Source: Ruegeria halocynthiae
GTDB lineage: Bacteria > Pseudomonadota > Alphaproteobacteria > Rhodobacterales > Rhodobacteraceae
Reading direction: 5' to 3'
DNA length: 64,000 nt
Assembly (NCBI RefSeq): GCF_000743705.1
Contig: NZ_JQEZ01000001.1
Span: 364,070-428,069 of the forward strand
The notes under the pieces were generated by a model that was given only the letters and a program-made list of their open reading frames with translations, did not search any database and was not told where the DNA came from. A program made the position numbers and the translations under genes. This document shows, one piece after another, positions 27,664 through 35,054 of this stretch. Each line of letters opens with the position of its first letter. Within the stretch, counting starts at the first letter, position 1.

Positions 27664-29142
27664 TTAGCGCATAATGAACGGGTTCGCCATCGGCTCTTGC
27701 GCGGTGCTGATCCAGGTGGTTTTGGTTCGGGTATAGTCCAGCATCGCCTCGATCCCGGCCTCGCGCCCATAGCCCGATTGGTTAAACCCGCCAAAGGGCG
27801 CAATCGGTGATATCGCGCGATAGGTGTTCACCCAGCAAATCCCCGCCCTGATCCGTTTCGACACGCGATGCGCCCGCGCCAGGTTCTGCGTGAACACGCC
27901 CGAACCCAACCCAAACGGCGTGCTGTTGGCCAGTGCAATTGCCTCGTCCTCGGTATCGAACGGCAGCAAGGACATGACCGGGCCGAACATCTCGACCTGC
28001 AGCGTTTCTGTTTCGGGTGACGTGCATTGCACCAACGTAGGCATCATGTAATTCCCCGGGCGATCCGTAGCTTTGCCGCCAAAGCGGATCACCGCACCCT
28101 GCCCCTGCGCTTTGCTCAGCGTTTCCTCGATCCGGTGTACCTGCGCTGCGGTACACAGCGGCCCCACATGCGTATCGGCCTGCAAAGGGTCACCCAGCCG
28201 GATGGCTTGGGCTTTTTCTTCGATCCGCGCGATCAGGGGCTCCAGAATGGACCGATGCACCAACCCACGTGTACCCGCAACGCAGCTTTGCCCCGAGGCA
28301 CCAAAGTTCCCGGCGATCAGACCATTGGCCGCGCCGTCCAGATCGGCGTCATCGAAGACCACAATCGGGGATTTGCCGCCCAATTCCAGCGAAGTAACCG
28401 CAAAGTTTTCGGCCGAATTGCGCACCACATGCCGCGCCGTTTCCGGCCCGCCGGTAAAGGCGATCCGGTCGATATCCGGGTGACGGGTCAGCGGGATGGC
28501 GCAGTTTTCAGCGTCTCCAGTGATGACCGAGACCACGCCGGGCGGGAATCCCGCCTGTTCGATCAACCGGGCGAATTCCAGCATCGGCACGGGCGCAATT
28601 TCCGAGGCCTTCAACACCACGGAACACCCCGCCGCCAGGGCCGGGCCAAGCTTGGTCGCGGTCAGGAACATCTGCGCATTCCATGGTACGATGGCCGCAA
28701 CCACACCGATCGGTTCGCGTGTGGTAAAGACATGCATGTCGGGCTTGTCGATGGGCAGAACCGTGCCCTCGACCTTGTCAGCCAGCCCGGCAAAATAGCG
28801 ATAGTAATCCGCCACATACCCCGTCTGCGCCGCCGTTTCGGCCAGCAGTTTACCGCTGTCTGTCGTCTCCAACTCTCCCAACCGGGGGGCGTGTTCCGCC
28901 ACCAGATCAGCCAGCCGATACAACAGTTTCCCGCGTGCGGTCTGTGTCATATCGCGCCACGCCGGATCGTCCAGAACGCGTTTGGCGGCAGCCACCGCGC
29001 GGTCGACATCCCCGGCCGAGGCGCAGGCGAACGTGGCCCATCCTTGCCCGGTCGCAGGGTTTTCTGAGGTCAGGACCCGAGCGTCTGATCCTTCGGACCA
29101 TTCGCCATCAATGAACAGTTGGAAATGTGGAAGATGTCCCAT
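27664..29142 (-). CDS. NAD(P)-dependent aldehyde dehydrogenase
   Basis: A 492-residue aldehyde dehydrogenase of the betaine-aldehyde/aminoaldehyde type. The catalytic Glu lies in ELGGKSP (about residue 255) and the catalytic Cys in SGQSCVAGTR (about 290); the nucleotide-binding FTGGPETARHV motif precedes them. GAGG lies 7 bases before ATG 29142; GTG 29154 is an unlikely alternative. It is 8 bp after the stop of the monooxygenase gene, so it probably oxidises an aldehyde produced by that enzyme or by the alpha/beta hydrolase. Confidence 0.92.
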   Translation of the reverse strand: MGHLPHFQLFIDGEWSEGSDARVLTSENPATGQGWATFACASAGDVDRAVAAAKRVLDDPAWRDMTQTARGKLLYRLADLVAEHAPRLGELETTDSGKLLAETAAQTGYVADYYRYFAGLADKVEGTVLPIDKPDMHVFTTREPIGVVAAIVPWNAQMFLTATKLGPALAAGCSVVLKASEIAPVPMLEFARLIEQAGFPPGVVSVITGDAENCAIPLTRHPDIDRIAFTGGPETARHVVRNSAENFAVTSLELGGKSPIVVFDDADLDGAANGLIAGNFGASGQSCVAGTRGLVHRSILEPLIARIEEKAQAIRLGDPLQADTHVGPLCTAAQVHRIEETLSKAQGQGAVIRFGGKATDRPGNYMMPTLVQCTSPETETLQVEMFGPVMSLLPFDTEDEAIALANSTPFGLGSGVFTQNLARAHRVSKRIRAGICWVNTYRAISPIAPFGGFNQSGYGREAGIEAMLDYTRTKTTWISTAQEPMANPFIMR

Positions 29143-29150
29143 GGTGGTCC

Positions 29151-30185
29151 TCACTGAAAGGCTGGCATGACGTCGTCGATGAACCGCGCCAGCGAGGCGC
29201 GCTTGCGGTCATTGCTCATGCCGCTGTCGATCCAGAACGAAAACTCGTCATAGCCCAGATCTTCGTAACGTTTGATCCGATCAATCACCTGCTGCGCCGT
29301 GCCAACGGTCAGGTCGCGACCCAGCTTTTCGCAGGTATACATCGGGTTGGCATCCATTTCGGCGTCCGAGATCGGCTCGATCAGGCCCTGCTGGATCGGG
29401 CGTTTGTTCAGGAACCACGCCCCGAAATAGTTGTAGTACCGCCGCAAATCCTGCACCCCGCGCGCCACATCTTCGTCGTCTTTCCCGACATAAGCGTGGT
29501 GCAGCAACATGATTTTGGGGCGTGGCCCCGTATGGCTTTCACAGGCGTCGTTGAACCGCCCCATCAAGGTTTCAATCTCATCCATACCCTGCCACAGCGG
29601 TGTGACCTGAATGTTAAACCCGTTGTGTACACCAAATTCATGGCTGTTGGGGTCCCGCGCGGCGATCCAGATCGGCGGTCCGCCCTGTTGCAAGGGTTTC
29701 GGGGCCGAGGTGGTGGCGGGAAAAGAATAGAACTCTCCTTCATGCGCGCAGTCGCCCTGCCATATCTGCGGCAAAAGCGGCGTGGTTTCACGCATCCTCT
29801 GCCCGGCTTCCCATGCGTCCATTCCGGGCATCAGGCGTTCATATTCAAAGGAATAAGCCCCGCGGGCAATGCCCAGTTCGATCCGCCCCTTGGTGATCTG
29901 ATCAGCCGCCGCGGCCTCACCCGCAAGCTTGATCGGATGCCAGAACGGTGCCACCACCGTTCCGGTTCCAAGGCGTACGTTGCGTGTGTGATGCGCCAGA
30001 TCGACCAGAGACAAAAACGGATTGGGCGCAATCGTGAATTCCATTCCGTGATGTTCACCGGTCCAGACTGCGCGCATACCGCCCTCGTCCGCCATTTTCA
30101 CCAGACCCACGAACTCATCGTACAAAACATCATGGGGCTGATCCGGCGTCAGACGCTCCATATGGGCAAACAGCGAAAACTCCAT
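29151..30185 (-). CDS. LLM class flavin-dependent monooxygenase
   Basis: A 344-residue bacterial luciferase-like protein with the TIM-barrel pattern of the LLM class: MEFSLFAHMER start, AVWTGEHHGME around residue 40 (the His-containing substrate loop), and GTGTVVAPFWHPIKLAGEAA near 85. Such enzymes use reduced FMN from a partner reductase, and the next gene upstream encodes one. AGAGGAG lies 8 bases before ATG 30185. RutA and alkanesulfonate or EDTA monooxygenases are relatives. Substrate is unknown but the operon points to a small N-compound. Confidence 0.9.
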   Translation of the reverse strand: MEFSLFAHMERLTPDQPHDVLYDEFVGLVKMADEGGMRAVWTGEHHGMEFTIAPNPFLSLVDLAHHTRNVRLGTGTVVAPFWHPIKLAGEAAAADQITKGRIELGIARGAYSFEYERLMPGMDAWEAGQRMRETTPLLPQIWQGDCAHEGEFYSFPATTSAPKPLQQGGPPIWIAARDPNSHEFGVHNGFNIQVTPLWQGMDEIETLMGRFNDACESHTGPRPKIMLLHHAYVGKDDEDVARGVQDLRRYYNYFGAWFLNKRPIQQGLIEPISDAEMDANPMYTCEKLGRDLTVGTAQQVIDRIKRYEDLGYDEFSFWIDSGMSNDRKRASLARFIDDVMPAFQ

Positions 30186-30197
30186 TCTCTGGCTCCT

Positions 30198-31106
30198 CTA
30201 GCGAAAACTGTGAATGTCGCCCTGTTCCACGTCGCCCAGATACAGGGCAAAATCCCCGGTCTGAGCCTCGCGCGCGAAACGGGTCATCATGTGGTGAATG
30301 CCGGGGGCGGTATAGGTCAGGCCGGGCAGATCTTCGATCCGAACCCAACGGGTCGTGTCCGGATGTGCAACCTGTTCTGCCGTGGCCAGAAAGAACGTGT
30401 AATGCTGGCGGGTCTGCGCATCATTGAACGCGGAATAGACCTGTTCAATCCGCGCATGAATGCCCCGTTCGGACAGCCCTTGTGCCAGCCGGTTCCGCTG
30501 ACCGCCACGTTCGGCACCGGCGACCTGAAAGGGGTGAAACCAGCCGTCGTGATGTTCCAACAGCACGTTGCCATCCGAGATGATGATCGCCCCGCAGAGC
30601 GTCGGCTCTTTGGCATCCATTTCCCGTTCAAGCCCAAGGCTGAAGTACGATCCACCAACATACCCCAGACCGTCACCTGCGGCGCGAGCAAAGGCGACGA
30701 CGCGGCCAAGCAGGATGGTGTGATCACCGGCAGGAACCGCGCTGTGCGTTTCGCAACAAAACTGCGCCAGCGCCCCGTCGATCAGCGGCAGATCATGCGC
30801 GCCCGAGTGATGTGCAACCTTTGCAAACCGGTCTCCTTTGTACCCCGCGAAAGTGTTCGATATCTCTTGCTGGCCCTCGGCCAGAATGTTGACCGCAAAG
30901 TGACGGCAACCGGCAAAAACCTCATAACTAGACAGGAACTTGCCGGGGCAGACCAGCAATAGCGGCGGGTCCAGGGAAACGGATGAAAAGGAATTGGCCG
31001 TAAACCCGACCGGCGCCCCCATCCCATCGCGGGTCGTCACCACGGTCACGCCGGTCATGAAACTGCCGAATGCGTCGCGCAGGGCGCGTGGGTCCAATTC
31101 GGTCAT
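30198..31106 (-). CDS. Flavin reductase fused to a degenerate Nudix-like domain
   Basis: A 302-residue two-domain protein. Residues 1-165 form an FMN reductase of the RutF/NTA-component B type (FGSFMTGVTVVTT, GFTANSFSSVSLDPPLLLVC, FAVNILAEGQ), which would supply FMNH2 to the adjacent monooxygenase. Residues about 175-300 look Nudix-like (CGAIIISDGNVLLEHHDGWF, then WVRIEDLPGL), but the catalytic REUxEExGU box is not intact, so hydrolysis is doubtful. ATG 31106 is preferred because it overlaps the upstream stop (ATGA). The longer frame up to 31292 lies inside the hydrolase gene. Confidence 0.85.
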   Translation of the reverse strand: MTELDPRALRDAFGSFMTGVTVVTTRDGMGAPVGFTANSFSSVSLDPPLLLVCPGKFLSSYEVFAGCRHFAVNILAEGQQEISNTFAGYKGDRFAKVAHHSGAHDLPLIDGALAQFCCETHSAVPAGDHTILLGRVVAFARAAGDGLGYVGGSYFSLGLEREMDAKEPTLCGAIIISDGNVLLEHHDGWFHPFQVAGAERGGQRNRLAQGLSERGIHARIEQVYSAFNDAQTRQHYTFFLATAEQVAHPDTTRWVRIEDLPGLTYTAPGIHHMMTRFAREAQTGDFALYLGDVEQGDIHSFR

Positions 31107-31882
31107 GGCAGACACTCCTGTAGAAAGCGCAACAGGATGGCGTTGACCTTGGCTGCGTGGGTCATCGGCATCATATGCGCCGCGTTTGGGATGATCTCGG
31201 CCCGCCCCTGTCGCACCAGCGCGGCCATATCCCGTGACATCCGGGGGGTCGAATTCGGCTCGTCCGCGCCAGTCAGGAACAAGGCGGGGCACATGATCCG
31301 GGCCAGTTGCGCTGCGCTCGGGCCGTCGCTTTCTGCAAAGACTGTGTAGGCCGCCTTATAGGCGCGCGGATCACCCTCTTGCAGCCAGCGCGCGCAGGCG
31401 GCGCGTTCGTCCGACTTGTGATCGGCAAACCACCGTTGCAGCGTGACCGATGGGTCATTCGGCCGGCCATCATCCAACGCGCGCGCCCGTGACAAGATCG
31501 CCTGACGGGCCGGGGCCGGTCGTTGGAAAATGGCGTTCAGGGCCGCGATGCCTTTGACATTCGGGTTTCCCGACGCCGCGATATGCATCGCGATCAGCGC
31601 ACCCATCGAATGCCCGACAAGGACCGCCGGTTCCCGCAACAGCGCCGCGACGGGGGCGGCATAGCTGCCCAACCCGTCCGGCGCGGAAAAAGCCGTCTCG
31701 CCGTGCCCGGCCATATCCGGACACACGACGCGATACTCGGCAGAGGCCAGCGCGTCGATCTGCCCGCTCCACGCCTCGGCCCGCAGACCGACGCCGTGCA
31801 ACAGAACGACCAGAGGCCCCGCGCCCACGTCTATGGCGGCCAGCCTGCCAATCTCAGACCGAGGCCGGGTTGTCCACGTCAT
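31103..31882 (-). CDS. Alpha/beta hydrolase (RutD-like position)
   Basis: A 259-residue cytosolic alpha/beta hydrolase. HGVGLRAEAW (oxyanion region, about 30), GHSMGALIA (nucleophile Ser about 93), an Asp in LTGADEPN (about 205) and His in NAAHMMPMTH (about 235) complete the triad. It lies between the DUF1185 and flavin reductase genes, overlapping the first by 29 bp and the second by 4 bp. RutD holds the same place in the pyrimidine Rut operon, where it aids hydrolysis of aminoacrylate, so an enol ester or carbamate-like intermediate is a fair guess. Confidence 0.88.
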   Translation of the reverse strand: MTWTTRPRSEIGRLAAIDVGAGPLVVLLHGVGLRAEAWSGQIDALASAEYRVVCPDMAGHGETAFSAPDGLGSYAAPVAALLREPAVLVGHSMGALIAMHIAASGNPNVKGIAALNAIFQRPAPARQAILSRARALDDGRPNDPSVTLQRWFADHKSDERAACARWLQEGDPRAYKAAYTVFAESDGPSAAQLARIMCPALFLTGADEPNSTPRMSRDMAALVRQGRAEIIPNAAHMMPMTHAAKVNAILLRFLQECLP

Positions 31883-32453
31883 GACCCAGATCCTTCAAAT
31901 CCTGATAGCGGTCTCCGATCCGATGATGTGGCCGCCCCGATGTTGCACCGCCCAGCACCACCACGATCTCATCCGCGCGCGGCGCGTCCGGTATGGCAAA
32001 TTGCAGCGTCAGGTAATGCGATCGGCGCCCGGCATCGTTCTTATCCATCAGCGGCACCATGATGGGCGTGTTGGCTGGCCCCCGTGTATTGGTAAACGAA
32101 AGATAGGATTTCGCGTCGACCGCCTGCCGGAAGATATTCCCGAAATGCAACGTGTGGATCAGGCCCGAGGCGTGCTCGACCTCTCCGTCCAGACCCACCA
32201 CTGCAGCCTTGCCATAGGCCTCGATCGCCTCACCGCTTCCGGCCAAGGCGATCATCCGGCTGGTCAGAGCCTCACCCAGAACCGGGCCATAGGCCAGTAT
32301 CTCGGGCCTCAGGTCATCGACGTATCGCCCCGCCCACGGGTTGGACACCACGGCGGCGACGGCGAACATGCGCCATGGGCGTTCGGCCTTGCGAAACCCT
32401 TCGACCAGAACTTCTTCGTCGAAAGTCACGATTTTTCGAATATTCGGCTGCAC
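31854..32453 (-). CDS. DUF1185 (AA_synth) family protein
   Basis: A 199-residue protein of the 'amino acid synthesis' family, named by prediction only. Typical stretches are FAVAAVVSNPWAGRYVDDL (about residues 30-48) and the HASGLIHTLHFGN region. No classical catalytic motif is evident. The start is GTG 32453, with GAGGGG 6 bases upstream. It is the first gene of an operon with hydrolase, flavin reductase, LLM monooxygenase, aldehyde dehydrogenase and DUF1989, and diverges from a LysR gene. Role in the pathway unknown. Confidence 0.82.
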   Translation of the reverse strand: MQPNIRKIVTFDEEVLVEGFRKAERPWRMFAVAAVVSNPWAGRYVDDLRPEILAYGPVLGEALTSRMIALAGSGEAIEAYGKAAVVGLDGEVEHASGLIHTLHFGNIFRQAVDAKSYLSFTNTRGPANTPIMVPLMDKNDAGRRSHYLTLQFAIPDAPRADEIVVVLGGATSGRPHHRIGDRYQDLKDLGHDVDNPASV

Positions 32454-32560
32454 GGCATCCCCTCATATTTGGTTGGGGCACTATCTGCGGGCCAGATGCA
32501 TTTTGACAAACGAAAGAACTTTGGTCTTAGGTATTAATAACACTAATAGGTTGATTGCAG
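32454..32560. promoter_or_regulatory. LysR-type divergent control region
   Basis: The 107-bp gap between a GcvA-like LysR gene and the DUF1185 operon is the expected site of LysR binding. TATTAATA (32532-32539) is a perfect palindrome inside an AT-rich stretch and is the best operator candidate, though a clean T-N11-A site was not proven. Confidence 0.45.
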
Positions 32561-33418
32561 ATGTCGAAAACCCTACCGCCCCTTACATGGTTCAGATCGT
32601 TCGAGGCCGCTGCTCGGCGGCTCAGCTCAACGGCGGCGGCCGATGAAATAGGGCTGACGCAATCGGCCGTAAGTCAACAGATCAGATCGTTGGAGGCGCG
32701 GCTGGGCGTCGCCCTGTTTCACCGCCATGCGCGGGGGTTGTCCTTAACGGATGAAGGGCGCAAGCTGTTGCCGCAAGTCGAGGCAGCACTTGGGATTTTG
32801 CAGGCAGCCGCGTCGCCTTATCTGACCGAAAAACGGGCAAGCCATGTCACCATCGCCGCGTCTATCAGTGTTATCGAATGGGTGATTTCCCCCGCCCTGC
32901 CCGACTTCCAATCCCACCATCCCGAAACGTCATTGCGCTTTGTCAGCACGATCTGGCCGGATGAATACGCAGCCTCTCGGGCGGATGTGGAAATCCGGTT
33001 CGGGTCGACGAAACAGGTGGGCAAGGGTGCGACCCCTTTGATGCCCAATCAGCTTATCGCCGTGAAATCACCCGGCCTGAGCGGCGATTTTCACGACCTG
33101 CCCCTGATCGAATCCGTAGGAACCTCGGACAATTGGGTGTCCTGGTCCGACGCAACCGGGCACCCTGTCCACCCCCCATCTTTGTTTGTGGATTCCTACG
33201 GGCTGGCGCTGCAACTTGCCACCACGGGAAACGGCGTGGCGCTTGTGAACGCTTTGGTCGCAGATCACGCATTGCGCACCGGACAGGTCGAACTGGCCGC
33301 GGATACCTCTGCCCCGGCGAGTGAGGGGTATTTTCTGGCAATTCAGCGCTCCTCACCCGAGGTTGACGCCTTTGTGGCGTGGTTTTCCCGGACCACACAT
33401 GGGGCTGCGCCGGAATAA
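32561..33418 (+). CDS. LysR family regulator, GcvA-like
   Basis: A 285-residue LysR regulator. The N-terminal winged helix includes LPPLTWFRSFEAAARRLSST and LTQSAVSQQIRSLEARLGV, close to the GcvA subgroup that controls glycine cleavage and other amino acid pathways. Residues about 90-285 form the effector domain. ATG 32561 is preferred to TTG 32555. It is divergent from the DUF1185-LLM operon and lies 84 bp upstream of soxB on the same strand, so it could control either or both. Confidence 0.93.
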   Translation: MSKTLPPLTWFRSFEAAARRLSSTAAADEIGLTQSAVSQQIRSLEARLGVALFHRHARGLSLTDEGRKLLPQVEAALGILQAAASPYLTEKRASHVTIAASISVIEWVISPALPDFQSHHPETSLRFVSTIWPDEYAASRADVEIRFGSTKQVGKGATPLMPNQLIAVKSPGLSGDFHDLPLIESVGTSDNWVSWSDATGHPVHPPSLFVDSYGLALQLATTGNGVALVNALVADHALRTGQVELAADTSAPASEGYFLAIQRSSPEVDAFVAWFSRTTHGAAPE

Positions 33419-33502
33419 CGTCTGAAACAGACAAGTTGATGTCGCATCTGGGGATTTCATAACGCACCGTTTTCGTGAATTCTGGCAAAAAAGGTCCGAT
33501 TC

Positions 33503-34753
33503 ATGCGATATTCTGGCTTCCAGGTCATCAAGCAGGCGCTAACCGGTCACAAAGGGTGGAAACCGGTCTGGCGGGACCCGGCCCCAAAATCACATTATGA
33601 CATCGTGATCATCGGCGGTGGCGGGCACGGGCTGGCGACGGCGCACTACCTTGCCAAGGTGTATGGTCAGCGCAGGGTGGCGGTGGTTGAAAAAGGCTGG
33701 ATCGGCGGTGGCAACGTCGGGCGCAACACGACGATCATCCGCTCGAACTACCTGCTGGACGGGAACGAGCACTTCTATGAATTCTCGCTGAAACTGTGGG
33801 AAGGGTTGGAGCGGGACCTGAACTATAACGCGATGATCAGCCAGCGCGGGGTTCTTAACCTGTATCATTCCGACGGGCAGCGTGACGCCTATATCCGGCG
33901 CGGCAATGCGATGATCCTGAACGGGGCGGATGCAGAACTGCTGGATGCCGATCAGGTTCGCAAGGAACACCCCTATCTGAATTTTGACGACGCGCGCTTT
34001 CCGATCAAGGGCGGGCTGGCGCAGCGGCGCGGCGGCACGGCGCGTCACGATGCGGTGGCCTGGGGGTTTGCCAGATCCGCCGACAGCCACGGCGTGGACA
34101 TCATTCAGAACTGCGAAGTCACCGGGCTGCGGATCGAAAACGGAAAATGTCTGGGGGTTGAGACCTCGAAAGGGTTTATTGGCGCGGACAAGGTCGGCTG
34201 TGCGGTGGCAGGCAGTTCGGGGCGCGTGATGGGCATGGCCGGACTGCGCCTGCCGATTGAAAGCCACGTGTTGCAGGCCTTTGTGTCCGAGGGGCTGAAG
34301 CCCGTGTTGCCCAGCGTCATCACCTATGGCGCAGGCCATTTCTATGTCAGCCAGTCCGACAAGGGCGGGCTGGTGTTCGGGGGCGACCTGGACGGGTACA
34401 ACTCCTATGCCCAACGCGGCAATCTGCCCGTGGTCGAGGATGTCTGCGAAGGCGGCATGTCGCTGATGCCCATAATTGGACGCGCGCGTCTGTTGCGAAT
34501 GTGGGGCGGGGTCATGGACATGTCCATGGATGGCTCGCCCATCATCGACCGCACCCCGGTTGATGGCCTCTATTTCAATGGCGGCTGGTGTTACGGCGGG
34601 TTCAAGGCGACCCCGGCCTCGGGCCATTGTTTCGCACATCTGCTGGCGCGCGACGCGCCGCACCCTGTTGCCACGGCCTATCGCCTCGACCGGTTCCGCA
34701 CCGGGCGAATGATCGACGAAAAAGGTGTGGGCAATCAGCCCAACCTGCACTGA
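33503..34753 (+). CDS. soxB: Sarcosine oxidase beta subunit
   Basis: A 416-residue flavoprotein, catalytic subunit of heterotetrameric sarcosine oxidase, which demethylates sarcosine to glycine with O2 and passes the methyl group to tetrahydrofolate. The FAD dinucleotide-binding motif GGGGHGLATAHYLA lies at residues about 37-50. The ARHDAVAWG stretch near 190 holds the His that in this family carries covalent FMN. KxAAAGG-like AAAAGG precedes ATG 33503 by 9 bases. First gene of soxBDAG. A creatinase that makes sarcosine lies at 16-17 kb. Confidence 0.94.
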   Translation: MRYSGFQVIKQALTGHKGWKPVWRDPAPKSHYDIVIIGGGGHGLATAHYLAKVYGQRRVAVVEKGWIGGGNVGRNTTIIRSNYLLDGNEHFYEFSLKLWEGLERDLNYNAMISQRGVLNLYHSDGQRDAYIRRGNAMILNGADAELLDADQVRKEHPYLNFDDARFPIKGGLAQRRGGTARHDAVAWGFARSADSHGVDIIQNCEVTGLRIENGKCLGVETSKGFIGADKVGCAVAGSSGRVMGMAGLRLPIESHVLQAFVSEGLKPVLPSVITYGAGHFYVSQSDKGGLVFGGDLDGYNSYAQRGNLPVVEDVCEGGMSLMPIIGRARLLRMWGGVMDMSMDGSPIIDRTPVDGLYFNGGWCYGGFKATPASGHCFAHLLARDAPHPVATAYRLDRFRTGRMIDEKGVGNQPNLH

Positions 34754-34766
34754 GGGGACCACGGAC

Positions 34767-35054
34767 ATGATCATCGACCATCCCATGCTGGGCCCGCGCG
34801 ACGCCTCGGAATTCACCTATCTGGGCGACGCCTCCCTGATTGACCGTCCCGACTGGCAAGCCGACGACGCAGCCGAGGCATTCTATGAATATGGCTATCT
34901 GCGCGACAACCCTGCCGGTGAGCATCAAGAGCTGTGGTATCACGAGGCCGGAGACCGCTCGTGGCTGGTCGTCACCCGCAATACGCTGACGCATGAGATT
35001 TCAAAGGTGGAACTGGCCCGTGACGTGGCCCGCGCGCGGGGGCGAAGCAAATGA
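34767..35054 (+). CDS. soxD: Sarcosine oxidase delta subunit, lacking zinc cysteines
   Basis: A 95-residue delta subunit, recognised by RDASEFTYLGDA, the AFYEYGYLRDNPAGEHQELWYH core and the NTLTHEISKV C-terminus. Typical SoxD starts with a CPxCG zinc motif; here the corresponding start is MIIDHPMLGPRDASEF and the whole protein has no Cys, so the zinc site is absent. Position between soxB and soxA, with a 4-bp overlap into soxA, supports the assignment. GAGGGG lies about 11 bases before ATG 34767. The variant may mark a subclass with a different N-methyl substrate. Confidence 0.9.
   Translation: MIIDHPMLGPRDASEFTYLGDASLIDRPDWQADDAAEAFYEYGYLRDNPAGEHQELWYHEAGDRSWLVVTRNTLTHEISKVELARDVARARGRSK

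Noticed and set aside
31107..31292. N-terminal extension of the flavin reductase
   Set aside because: It lies inside the upstream hydrolase gene; ATG 31106 overlaps that gene's stop and gives the family start.
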